Assembly (NCBI GenBank): GCA_913056475.1
Contig: CAJXMS010000008.1
Span: forward strand, 1 to 18,321
DNA from: an uncultured Bacteroidota bacterium
Lineage (GTDB): Bacteria > Bacteroidota > Bacteroidia > Flavobacteriales > Schleiferiaceae
Length of the DNA stretch: 18,321 bases
Direction of reading: 5' to 3'
The position numbers and the translations under genes were made by a program. Of this stretch, positions 7,660 to 14,954 are shown piece after piece; position 1 is the stretch's first letter; the number at the start of each line of letters is the position of its first letter. The notes below the pieces were generated by a model. The model was not told the origin of the DNA, made no database searches, and saw only the letters and a program-made list of their open reading frames with translations.

Positions 7660-8036
7660 CCGCGAAGGCGTATAAGGTTATCGATCCGAAGGCTTAATTC
7701 CTCCGGGTTAAAAGGCTTTATCATGTAGTCATTTGCCCCCAGTTTAAGGCACTTTATACGTTCTGCACTACTTTCTTCGCCGGAAAGCACTATTAGGGGA
7801 ACGTCCGTAAAAAAGCCACTTTCGCGCAGCCTCTTAATATACTCGAAGCCATCGATTTCCGGCATGTCAAGATCGGCCACTACGCAGTCCGGTATGTGGC
7901 CGGAGTACATCCATTCTAGGGCTTCGCGGCCATTTTCCAGGGCTACTACGGCGTACTTTTCCTTGAGGATTTCCTCGAGAAGTTTTCGCATGATCGGTTG
8001 GTCGTCTATGACCAGTATTTCGCCAGGTCTCTCCAT
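7656..8036 (-). CDS. Single-domain (CheY-like) response regulator
   Basis: A 126-residue stand-alone receiver domain with no output domain. All key positions are present: the acidic pair Asp11-Asp12 in ILVIDDQ, the phospho-acceptor Asp55 in VADLDMPEIDG, Ser85 in IVLSGEE (usual Thr/Ser position) and Lys107 in MIKPF. It should accept phosphate from a histidine kinase or HPt protein and act through protein contact or as a phosphate shuttle. The HPt gene immediately upstream (stop one base before this ATG) is the obvious partner, and the sugar transferase with a receiver-like domain follows with an ATGA overlap. The frame stays open to a TTG at 8060, but the ATG at 8036 starts just before the domain and leaves no long overlap, so I prefer it. 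The upstream histidine kinase is not in the window. Confidence 0.92.
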   Translation of the reverse strand: MERPGEILVIDDQPIMRKLLEEILKEKYAVVALENGREALEWMYSGHIPDCVVADLDMPEIDGFEYIKRLRESGFFTDVPLIVLSGEESSAERIKCLKLGANDYMIKPFNPEELSLRIDNLIRLRG

Positions 8037-8037
8037 G

Positions 8038-8376
8038 CTATCTGGCTTTGAGTTGGTCAAAGGCCTCCTGAAGGACCTTATCTACCTGCTGGATCTTATC
8101 CTTTATTTCTGGCTTGTCTTCCTCGTTTTTGCCCATTTGCTCCAGTTCCCGGATGGTATCGGTAATGTCCGTAAGGCCAAACATGTCGATATTGGGCTTG
8201 ATCTTGTGGGCGATTTTACCCATGGTGGGAAGATCGCCGTCCTGACGGGCTTTCTTGAGCTCTTCGAGCTGATTGGGCGTGTGTTCCAGGAAGGTGCTCA
8301 CCATGCTGTTGATAAAGTCTTCGTCGCCACCTGCTAGCTCTTCTAACTGGCTGAGGTCGTAAATGGTATCGGCCAT
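8038..8376 (-). CDS. Histidine phosphotransfer (HPt) protein
   Basis: A 112-residue all-helical protein matching the HPt domain throughout. The active histidine is His57 in IAHKIKPNIDMFG (55-67), the classic 'AHxLKgxxxxxG' signature, preceded by an amphipathic helix (FINSMVSTFLEHTPNQLEEL, 21-40). The C-terminal helices are heavily charged. HPt proteins carry phosphate between response regulators or from hybrid kinases to terminal regulators. This one lies between an NtrC-class regulator (35 bases upstream) and a single-domain receiver (1-base gap downstream). It therefore probably passes phosphate to one or both as part of a multistep relay whose kinase is encoded elsewhere. No kinase domain is fused to it. 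Confidence 0.9.
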   Translation of the reverse strand: MADTIYDLSQLEELAGGDEDFINSMVSTFLEHTPNQLEELKKARQDGDLPTMGKIAHKIKPNIDMFGLTDITDTIRELEQMGKNEEDKPEIKDKIQQVDKVLQEAFDQLKAR

Positions 8377-8411
8377 AACGCTTTGTTTTTAGGGGATTTA
8401 TATTAAGGGCT

Positions 8412-9764
8412 TTATTTCAAAGTAAGTTCTTTATTCTTGATCATTCGGTAGATGGTACTTTTACCTACATCGAGCTTTTCGGCTACGCGTACAACGTTCT
8501 GGTTGTAGCGGTCCAGGTAATGCTGTATTATCTTCCTTGTATAGTCTCTCAAGGTAAGGTTTTGGGCCCACAAATCACCCCAATCATCCCCAGAAGCGGG
8601 AAAACTAATATCGGAAGCCTCGATCTGCTCGCCGCTGCAAAGGACGGCGCTCAACTCTATCACCGCCCTAAGTTCCCGCACGTTTCCTGGCCAGCGGTAG
8701 TGCCGCAGCTTTTCTCTCGCTTCCTGACTTAGCTTAAGCCCTTGCAGCTGGTTTTCTTCGGCAAAAGCATCTAAGAAATACTGCGCCAAAAGTAGGATAT
8801 CATCGCCTCGCTCGCGCAAGGGCGGCAATTCTATGGGAAGGCCCAACAGGCGATAATAAAGATCTTCCCGGAAGCGCCCCTGCTTTACCTCTTCGGCCAA
8901 GTTTTTGTGCGTCGCAACGATGATGCGCGGCGCGGCGGGCACCGGACGGTTGCTTCCCAAGCGGGTGACCTCCTTTTCCTGAAGCACCCGAAGCAGTTTT
9001 GCCTGCAAGGAAAGGTCCAGATCTGCGATTTCGTCCAAAAAGAGGGTACTTTCATGGGCTTCCTCGAATTTACCCACGCGCCGCGCCTGAGCACCGGTGA
9101 AGGCTCCTTTTTCGTGGCCAAAAAGTTCACTTTCCATCAGCTCTGCCGGGATAGCCGTCATATTTACTGTCACCATCGGGCGCGCGCTCTTACCGGAGTT
9201 GTAATGGATCGCTTTGGCTACCAGCTCTTTGCCCGTTCCCGTTTCGCCGGTTATAGATACCGTGATATTCGTGCGGGCTGCCTTTTCCACCAGCTTAAAA
9301 ACCTTCTGCAGCACCTCACTGCGCCCCTTTATATTACTGAAATCATACTTGTAATTAAGCTCCTGCCGCAACTGTTCCAGTTCGGTACGAAGCTTCGCAT
9401 TCTCTCGAACGTTATTAGCGGCATTCCACATGCGCTCCCGGGCGTTCTCATCTTTTACGATGTAATCGTAAGCCCCCTCTTTAAGCAGTTTAACGGCTGT
9501 ACTCACATCTTCCTGGCCACTAACGATGACCACCGGCGGGCTTAACTTACTGTTTTGAATAGCCCGCAACACCTCAATGCCACTCAAGTCGGGAAGGGAA
9601 TAATCCAAAAAAATAAGATCGGGCTCTTTGTATAGCTCCCCTAAACAAGCCCGCCCGGTAGGGTATACCGAAACATCGTTGTCCGAATTAAGCTGTAAAT
9701 GGTGCTCCACTCCTTTAGCATACAGCTTATCATCCTCTACCACAAATATTTTGAGGAGCTTCAT
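8412..9764 (-). CDS. NtrC-family sigma-54-dependent response regulator
   Basis: A 450-residue transcription activator with the standard three domains. The receiver (about 1-125) has Glu10-Asp11-Asp12, phospho-acceptor Asp54, Ser82 and Lys104. The AAA+ domain (about 145-380) has Walker A GETGTGKE (173-180), the sigma-54 contact loop GAFTGA (220-225), Walker B LFLDEI (241-246) and arginine-finger region FREDLYYRL (298-306). A Fis-type helix-turn-helix lies at about 423-442 (VVRVAEKLDVGKSTIYRMIK). When phosphorylated it should oligomerise and open sigma-54 promoters. It heads a minus-strand gene string reaching down to the polysaccharide co-polymerase, suggesting a linked regulatory role. I found no convincing -24/-12 element in the spacers of this window, so its targets may be elsewhere. 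The following HPt gene starts 35 bases downstream. Confidence 0.95.
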   Translation of the reverse strand: MKLLKIFVVEDDKLYAKGVEHHLQLNSDNDVSVYPTGRACLGELYKEPDLIFLDYSLPDLSGIEVLRAIQNSKLSPPVVIVSGQEDVSTAVKLLKEGAYDYIVKDENARERMWNAANNVRENAKLRTELEQLRQELNYKYDFSNIKGRSEVLQKVFKLVEKAARTNITVSITGETGTGKELVAKAIHYNSGKSARPMVTVNMTAIPAELMESELFGHEKGAFTGAQARRVGKFEEAHESTLFLDEIADLDLSLQAKLLRVLQEKEVTRLGSNRPVPAAPRIIVATHKNLAEEVKQGRFREDLYYRLLGLPIELPPLRERGDDILLLAQYFLDAFAEENQLQGLKLSQEAREKLRHYRWPGNVRELRAVIELSAVLCSGEQIEASDISFPASGDDWGDLWAQNLTLRDYTRKIIQHYLDRYNQNVVRVAEKLDVGKSTIYRMIKNKELTLK

Positions 9765-9836
9765 GCGCTTCTTGGCTTAATTTTCAAATTTAAAAAAAGT
9801 TCCCAATTTGAGAAAGCCTAAGCCCCTGCACTTGAG
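9765..9836 (-). promoter_or_regulatory. Candidate promoter for the regulator-exopolysaccharide operon
   Basis: This 72-base AT-rich spacer between the flippase stop and the NtrC-family start is the largest gap in the downstream gene string. On the minus strand TAAATTTG (9792 to 9785) fits the Bacteroidota -7 consensus TAnnTTTG exactly. A weak -33-like CTTTC (9816 to 9812) lies about 19 bases upstream. It would give a short leader of about 10-15 bases before the ATG at 9764. A run of seven T precedes the -7 box, but no stable hairpin is seen before it, so a terminator is not called. Consensus match only. Confidence 0.45.
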
Positions 9837-11168
9837 CTATTTTCCCACAGCTTTTTTAACAATTCGCCCCATCTCCCAAAACCCAAGCGATGCCCACTTA
9901 AAGGGACGAAAAGGCAAATCTTTACGACTTAACCAAAATCCAAATAAAATCCCGGTACTAAAGGTTACGATGGTGATCCCGGCTACCCCTGGTAAACTTT
10001 TAAAGGTATAAAGCACAAAAGCGCTGCCCCCTACATTTACCGCGAGCATAAGCATAACTTTTTGGAAATTTCGCTTAGGACGATTGAGCAAATCGAGTCC
10101 TAGGCCTACGAAACGATCTATGCTGGTAATGGCCATATAAACGGCAAAAACCCGGAGAATATCGGCCGATTGTGCATACTTAGCCCCACCAAAGAGCTCT
10201 ACTATGGGTTCCGGGAATAGAAAGCATACCAAGGCTATGGGCAACAGGAGCAGCCAGGTAAAACCCGCATGTGTTTCAAAGGCCCGCACAAAAAATGGGT
10301 GCCCTCGCTGTCCCCGCGTGCGGGCCAAGTCTGGGTATGCAAAGCCTACCAAAGCCCGTAACGGGATGTCTATCAAATTTACCAAACGTAAAGCCACTTC
10401 GTAGGCCGCCACCGCAGTGGGGCCCAGCAGAAAGCGGATAAGAATAGCATCAGAGGACTTTAGTAAGTTACCACCCAAATTCGTTCCGATGGCATAGCGT
10501 CCAAAACGCAGTAAAGCGCCTCGCTCCTCTTCCCCGCTGGGCATGCGTTCCCGGAACTGCCCCCAATCAACCACTAAACTGTAAAGAGAGGGCAGCAAAT
10601 GAGACAAGGAAAAAATGGCTATTACCACCACATAACTGGCAGGTATAAATAAAAGGGAACCCACCCCCATGATGTAAAGAGACTGACGCATCAAACGAAG
10701 GAACAGCTGCCGGGTAAAGTCCCGTTGAGCACTTCTTACCCAAAAGGCCATGTCCATAGGCAAGCTAGACAACAACGCAGGCATAAGCCACACCGCATAC
10801 CACAGAAAATCTTCGCCCAACCCCAGCCCATAGAGCCCCAGCATCAACAGCCCTCCGCCACCGCCCAAAAGCAGCGTGCCGATTAAAGCTAAGCGCCAGC
10901 CTGCGTCCAGGTATCTTCGCTGCTCCTCCGGATCACTAGACTCCGCCAGGTACTTAATCAATCCCCTGCCCACCAAGCCATTGCGAGCCAAGGAAAGAAT
11001 CGTCAAGAGGGTAATAAAAACGGTGAAAATCCCCAGGTCTTCCTGCGGAAGGAGGCGCGCTAAAAGCGCAAAACTCACTATACCCAGCATGGCCCCTAAA
11101 ACGTTACCCCAAAGACTCATAGCTTTGGGGCCGGTAAAGCGAGGCAGTATTTCCTTAATTCTATTCAA
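9837..11168 (-). CDS. Wzx-like polysaccharide/oligosaccharide flippase
   Basis: A 443-residue multi-pass inner-membrane protein of the MOP superfamily, expected to flip undecaprenyl-linked repeat units to the periplasmic face. The start is typical: MSLWGNVLGAMLGIVSFALL followed by ARLLPQEDLGIFTVF, matching the 'lLaRlLgpeefGify' block after the first helix of Wzx/RfbX-type transporters. About twelve to fourteen hydrophobic segments follow, with short basic cytoplasmic loops (for example WVRSAQRDFTRQLFLRLMRQ). The first codon is apparently a TTG overlapping the sulfotransferase stop as TTGA. The next in-frame ATG is at 11120, inside or just before the first helix. The 16 residues gained by the TTG (an amphipathic NRIKEILPRF stretch) are usual in this family, so I keep the longer form with reservations. 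Upstream genes are a sulfotransferase and a glycosyltransferase in the same run. Confidence 0.87.
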   Translation of the reverse strand: MNRIKEILPRFTGPKAMSLWGNVLGAMLGIVSFALLARLLPQEDLGIFTVFITLLTILSLARNGLVGRGLIKYLAESSDPEEQRRYLDAGWRLALIGTLLLGGGGGLLMLGLYGLGLGEDFLWYAVWLMPALLSSLPMDMAFWVRSAQRDFTRQLFLRLMRQSLYIMGVGSLLFIPASYVVVIAIFSLSHLLPSLYSLVVDWGQFRERMPSGEEERGALLRFGRYAIGTNLGGNLLKSSDAILIRFLLGPTAVAAYEVALRLVNLIDIPLRALVGFAYPDLARTRGQRGHPFFVRAFETHAGFTWLLLLPIALVCFLFPEPIVELFGGAKYAQSADILRVFAVYMAITSIDRFVGLGLDLLNRPKRNFQKVMLMLAVNVGGSAFVLYTFKSLPGVAGITIVTFSTGILFGFWLSRKDLPFRPFKWASLGFWEMGRIVKKAVGK

Positions 11169-12112
11169 TACTGAAGCCAGCTTGACAGATCCTTACCAAT
11201 CAGTTTCTGGAGCCGCTCCAGATCCTCCCGGTATATCTCTTGGGTAACTCTCGACTTCAGTTCAGCCGGAATGGCGGTCTTTTTTAAATTATTGCTGCGC
11301 AAGCGATGAACCTTACTCCGCAAGGCCAGGGTCCAGTTAGTTCCCTTTACCGGCACCGGAAGGAGTTTTTTAGCCACCCGAATGGGAAGGCTGTTGGGAC
11401 CTATCAACTTATGCAAAAGGGCGTTTTTCACCCGCCCCGTTTTGTTGTACACCACCTTGGTATCAATAGGCACATCGGTCCGAAGCCCCAAAAATTCCAG
11501 GATTTCGTAAAAAACCCGCTCTGTATCCTCGGTAAATTCCTCGTACAGGTAAATTCGAAGCTGATCGCGGCGGAAATTTTCAAAGTAGGGGGCTAGCTGT
11601 TCATAATAAAAGCCTTCGGGAATTAGGTCTGGTCTATGCCACCAGAGGGACTGCGAATCCCAAATCCGTTCTAAGGCCAGCTCTTCCATCTGGGATCCCT
11701 CCCGTTCTATATGGGCAAAACGCGAGAAAAGCCGTTCGGCCGGATGCCGCAAAATAGCGATCATCTTCACCTCCGGTAAATAGTGTTTTATCCGGGCATA
11801 AGCAGGATCATGGGTCATGTAAGTATTAGATACATCACCTTTTAGCTGCCCTTTCTGGGCTGGACGCCACAGCTCCTGATACTGCTCCAGGGTGTGCGCC
11901 GCCTGGTAGTAATAGGCCCGGTCCACCGGATCCTCGAAGTCCTCCGCCGTGTACATCTCAAACGCAAAGAAATTAGGTTCCTTGCGACACATATATACGT
12001 CCGGATGTTGACGCAAATACTCATTTAAGGAGGTAGTTCCGGATTTGCCCGCTCCTATTACCAAGAAATCTGGCATCAATTCAGGGTCCCAGTGCTCAGT
12101 TGGTTGCGTCAT
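11165..12112 (-). CDS. PAPS-dependent sulfotransferase domain protein
   Basis: A 315-residue cytosolic sulfotransferase that should move sulfate from PAPS to a hydroxyl or amine, here most probably on a glycan. The 5'-phosphosulfate loop is FLVIGAGKSGTTSLNEYL (16-33), and KEPNFF at 44-49 matches the catalytic Lys-Glu region of heparan sulfate N/O-sulfotransferase-like proteins. The 3'-phosphate loop is ILRHPAERLFSRF (120-132). A GDVSNTYM segment (92-99) corresponds to the substrate-side 'gekSp.Y' motif of that family. The ATG at 12112 is chosen over an upstream TTG at 12142 because it starts 10 bases after the preceding stop and has an AAAGGAGG sequence just upstream, unusually strong for this genome. 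Its stop overlaps the flippase start. Position among glycosyltransferase and flippase genes suggests sulfation of the repeat unit before export. Confidence 0.88.
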   Translation of the reverse strand: MTQPTEHWDPELMPDFLVIGAGKSGTTSLNEYLRQHPDVYMCRKEPNFFAFEMYTAEDFEDPVDRAYYYQAAHTLEQYQELWRPAQKGQLKGDVSNTYMTHDPAYARIKHYLPEVKMIAILRHPAERLFSRFAHIEREGSQMEELALERIWDSQSLWWHRPDLIPEGFYYEQLAPYFENFRRDQLRIYLYEEFTEDTERVFYEILEFLGLRTDVPIDTKVVYNKTGRVKNALLHKLIGPNSLPIRVAKKLLPVPVKGTNWTLALRSKVHRLRSNNLKKTAIPAELKSRVTQEIYREDLERLQKLIGKDLSSWLQY

Positions 12113-12122
12113 TTCCCTCCTT
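12113..12122 (-). promoter_or_regulatory. Strong Shine-Dalgarno-like sequence before the sulfotransferase
   Basis: Reading the minus strand, AGGAGGGAA directly precedes the ATG at 12112, with AAAA before it overlapping the upstream stop region. Most other starts in the window have no purine-rich SD sequence. It supports the ATG over the TTG at 12142. The spacing to the ATG is short (about 3-4 bases), so its strength is uncertain. Confidence 0.5.
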
Positions 12123-13292
12123 TTAACATATAATCTTTTCAACGGCCCGGGCCCGTGCTTCCCAGGAATTTTGCCTAGCGAAGCTACTGCGAATTTTTCT
12201 TTTTTCTAGCGTATCTTCAGCTACAGCGGCCTTGAGCTCTTTGCTGTATTTCTGGGCCTCATCGGCCAAATGTACTATATCGGCGAACCGACTCATTTGC
12301 CCGAAGGGCGTACTCACCACGGGAAGGCCTACCGCCAAGTACTCATTCACTTTTAAAGGGTAAACGCCAGCAGTAAACTCATTATCCAAAAAGGGAATGA
12401 TGCCGGCATCCCAGCGGGCTAAAAAGCCGGGTAAATCTGAGGCGGGATGAAGCCCGTGCCACTTTACGCGGGGATGCTCTTCCAAGAAAGAACGCATACC
12501 CGCATCTTTAACGGGACCCACAAATTCAAATTGAAAGTGGGTACAGGTCTCAATAACCGCTTTAAGCAGCTCCTTATCGGTTCGGAAATCCACGGCTCCC
12601 ACGTAACCCACTATTCCCTGGCCGGGCGGTGGCGTAAAGGCCGCTCGGTAGCGGGGGTAATCTACTCCATTTTCCACTACAAATGCCTGGGGGCTTAGCC
12701 CACCCTTTTGCTCGAAAAGGCCGTGAGAGGTGAAAATAGCGGCATCTACTTCTGGCAAGTATCGGTGCTCCGCAGGCCCGCCGTGGCGGCTTAGCCATGG
12801 GGCAGCCTCTATTACGTCATAGCAGTGATATATATGCCGTGCTTCCGCAAACGCCCCCTGGTAAAACTGACCAAATTCGGGATTAAACGAGTTGAATAAA
12901 ATCAGCTCTTGCTCCATGGAAAGCTTCCTTAAGGCCCGGCGCAGCCCTCTATTTACAAGGCGCGTATTCCAGGCTTGAAGCTGCCGGTAAAGCCAACCTT
13001 CCGGTAGGGCCTGAACCGGAATAATGGGCGGTGGCGTGTAGAGGTAAAGTACGCCACGCCCACCAGATTGCAGTACTTGAAGGCGGGATTTGAAGCCCAG
13101 TATTTGCCCGGCGGTGGGCCGCTTATCCCCCTTAAAAAGCCGTGTGAGCAGATCCTTTAAGGTAAACTGGTAGTCCAGGTACAGCACCCGGTGCTTTTCG
13201 GCTAGCTGCTTGGTTAATTCAATAATGGTTTTGGCGTAAGTATCATACCATACGGTGCGGGCGTACACCAATATATTGCGCGGGGCGGCCAT
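12123..13292 (-). CDS. GT4-type (GT-B fold) glycosyltransferase
   Basis: A 389-residue glycosyltransferase with the two-domain GT-B layout. The N-terminal acceptor domain (about 1-200) begins NILVYARTVWYDTYAKTI. The C-terminal donor domain begins after VVENGVDYPRY (205-215). IVGYVGAVDFRTD (227-239) is the usual 'yvGrl...Kg' strand. VKWHGLHPASDLPGFLARWDAGIIPF (276-301) is the variable helix pair, and YPLKVNEYLAVGLPVVSTPFG (311-331) holds the nucleotide-sugar site with Lys314 and Glu317, the family's E-x7-E-like region with its first residue changed. It resembles Bacteroidota glycosyltransferases of polysaccharide clusters (TuaH-like annotations). The sulfotransferase starts 10 bases downstream, so the two are probably translated from one message. 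The sugar donor cannot be read from the sequence. Confidence 0.85.
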   Translation of the reverse strand: MAAPRNILVYARTVWYDTYAKTIIELTKQLAEKHRVLYLDYQFTLKDLLTRLFKGDKRPTAGQILGFKSRLQVLQSGGRGVLYLYTPPPIIPVQALPEGWLYRQLQAWNTRLVNRGLRRALRKLSMEQELILFNSFNPEFGQFYQGAFAEARHIYHCYDVIEAAPWLSRHGGPAEHRYLPEVDAAIFTSHGLFEQKGGLSPQAFVVENGVDYPRYRAAFTPPPGQGIVGYVGAVDFRTDKELLKAVIETCTHFQFEFVGPVKDAGMRSFLEEHPRVKWHGLHPASDLPGFLARWDAGIIPFLDNEFTAGVYPLKVNEYLAVGLPVVSTPFGQMSRFADIVHLADEAQKYSKELKAAVAEDTLEKRKIRSSFARQNSWEARARAVEKIIC

Positions 13293-13331
13293 GCTTAGTT
13301 TTGCCCCAAAGATGCAAGAATTATCAAGGAC

Positions 13332-14933
13332 TTAACGAATGATTATCTCCTGCCGCCAGGCGGGTAATTGGGCGGCCTCCAGCTCCAGTTGATAAACCCC
13401 GGAAGGGATATCCCAGGAAAAGCTTGTTTGCTGCTGACGCACTTGTTTCTGGCCCTGAGCTACTACTTTACCGCTTACATCAAGCAGTTGGTAGTGCAGG
13501 GACTTCAAGTCCGCTGGAAGGTTTTGAATAGCGAGCCGGCCGGGGCTGGGATTGGGGTAAAGAGAGGGGTGGCCCCAGGCACTGGCATCCGGCAGGCTAG
13601 ACTGGCCATTGATTAGGGCCACCTGCCGGCTAATGAGGGAGTCGCGGATAAAGTTAACGCTTATGGTATCCGTTATATATCCTGCTGCGGAAATTTCCAC
13701 TTGGCTTTGGCCGGTATCGAGCTGACCTTCTTTAAATACCCCGTTAAAATTGGTTTGGCCGGCCATCCCATTAGCAGAAAGAACGCTTACCTGCGCATTG
13801 GGGATGGGCTGTCCGCTCATGGAGTCGGTCACGGTAGCCTCCAAGTAGCAAGCGCGCGGGTAGCTGCTGCTTAGCACATAAAGCCCTTCTCCCCTGTCAC
13901 TTACCAGAATATTACCACTGGGCAAATAGGGATAAGCGCCCCAGGCTCCGTCAAAGCCATCGCCATCGCGCGGAGAGGTGTCGTAGGTTCCCACTTCTAC
14001 CATGGTGCCGGGTCTACTCACGTCGGCTATTTGCAGGCCCGCAGTGTAGTAGCTGGTTACCAGAAAGTCGTTGAGAAAATGCGTATTGTGGGGGATAATG
14101 TTATTGCCGAAGGAGGTCCTTAGCTGGTCAAGTTTGGTAATATTTCCCAGGTTACTCACGTCGTAAGAGGCTATATAAGCGGAGGTTCGCTCGTCCGTGG
14201 TAAACACGCGTTGGTTATCATCACTAAACCAGATGTTATGGGTAAAATTAAAGGGGGTACTTTGGGAGGCCATTACCGTAGGATTGCTTTTGTTGCTGAT
14301 ATCTACTACGGTAAAAAAGCCCTTATTAATAGCCGCACCCCAGAGGGTGTCCCCCCGGGCTACCCCATCGTGGTAGTAATAGGCATCGTCTATTCCGAGG
14401 TAAGTGGGATTGGCCGGGTCCTGAGTGAGGTCAAACATCAGAGCGCCGCCCTTACCCACATTAGAGCCGAAACAATAAAGGATGCCTTGCTCATCAATGT
14501 AGATGTTATGCGCCCGTTTGAAGTCCACCTGCGTACCTTGATAATTGATAGTAGGCTTAAAGTTGTAAACGGTAGGGAAGGCATTGCCCAGCGTACTTAG
14601 ATCTATGATCATGATGCCATCGGAAGTCCCATTATAGACATCGTGTACTATGTAAGCATAGTGCTGGAAAGACTTTAAATCACGCCAAATGGAGCTGGCG
14701 CCACTCCGGGAAAATACTTCCTGGGGATTGGCCGGATTGGTGACATCCACCACGGAAACTTGGCTTTGTAAGCCCACCAGGGCATACTCTTTATTATTGG
14801 CCGTATCCGCCCAGCCCCAGATATCATTTAAGCTTTGGTTATAGCTGAGCTGCCCCAGTTTGGTGATGTTTTGAGCAGTAAGCCCGGGAGCAAGAAGGGC
14901 TACGAGAAACAGAGTTGATAAAATACGTGTCAT
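13332..14933 (-). CDS. Secreted choice-of-anchor-B-like propeller protein with type IX sorting tail
   Basis: A 533-residue exported protein. Residues 1-20 are a signal peptide ending LTA-QN. Residues about 21-355 carry repeated LVIVD-type propeller blades. They show the 'vsvvDvtnPanP' pattern at VVDVTNPANP, again MIIDLSTL, VVDISNKSNP, SYDVSNLGN and QIADVSRPG, each followed by a strand. This matches the choice-of-anchor-B family. A carboxypeptidase-regulatory-like beta-sandwich follows (about 362-435: ATVTDSMSGQPIPNAQVSV). The end is a type A sorting domain of the type IX (Por) system: LYPNPSPG near 453-461 and a C-terminal VYQLELEAA...IIIR. The protein should reach the outer surface or the medium. 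There is no catalytic motif, so its function is unknown; surface adhesion or binding is possible. It lies 21 bases after parC and 39 bases before the glycosyltransferase, so read-through into the polysaccharide genes is possible. Confidence 0.87.
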   Translation of the reverse strand: MTRILSTLFLVALLAPGLTAQNITKLGQLSYNQSLNDIWGWADTANNKEYALVGLQSQVSVVDVTNPANPQEVFSRSGASSIWRDLKSFQHYAYIVHDVYNGTSDGIMIIDLSTLGNAFPTVYNFKPTINYQGTQVDFKRAHNIYIDEQGILYCFGSNVGKGGALMFDLTQDPANPTYLGIDDAYYYHDGVARGDTLWGAAINKGFFTVVDISNKSNPTVMASQSTPFNFTHNIWFSDDNQRVFTTDERTSAYIASYDVSNLGNITKLDQLRTSFGNNIIPHNTHFLNDFLVTSYYTAGLQIADVSRPGTMVEVGTYDTSPRDGDGFDGAWGAYPYLPSGNILVSDRGEGLYVLSSSYPRACYLEATVTDSMSGQPIPNAQVSVLSANGMAGQTNFNGVFKEGQLDTGQSQVEISAAGYITDTISVNFIRDSLISRQVALINGQSSLPDASAWGHPSLYPNPSPGRLAIQNLPADLKSLHYQLLDVSGKVVAQGQKQVRQQQTSFSWDIPSGVYQLELEAAQLPAWRQEIIIR

Positions 14934-14954
14934 TAATGGGGGTAGGGAAATAGT

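Noticed and set aside
8037..8060. Upstream TTG start for the single-domain receiver
   Set aside because: It would overlap the HPt gene by 23 bases and add only residues before the receiver fold, while the ATG at 8036 fits exactly after the HPt stop.
7864..8337. Plus-strand open frame spanning the receiver and HPt genes
   Set aside because: It covers the ends of two minus-strand genes with clear catalytic residues; no independent support.
8907..9545. Plus-strand open frame of 212 codons opposite the NtrC-family gene
   Set aside because: The minus strand here encodes intact AAA+ and receiver motifs. The antisense product looks random, with no promoter or start context.
9765..9836. Possible intrinsic terminator after the flippase (T-run on the minus strand)
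   Set aside because: No stable GC-rich hairpin lies immediately before the T-run; the T-run sits instead beside a -7-like promoter box.
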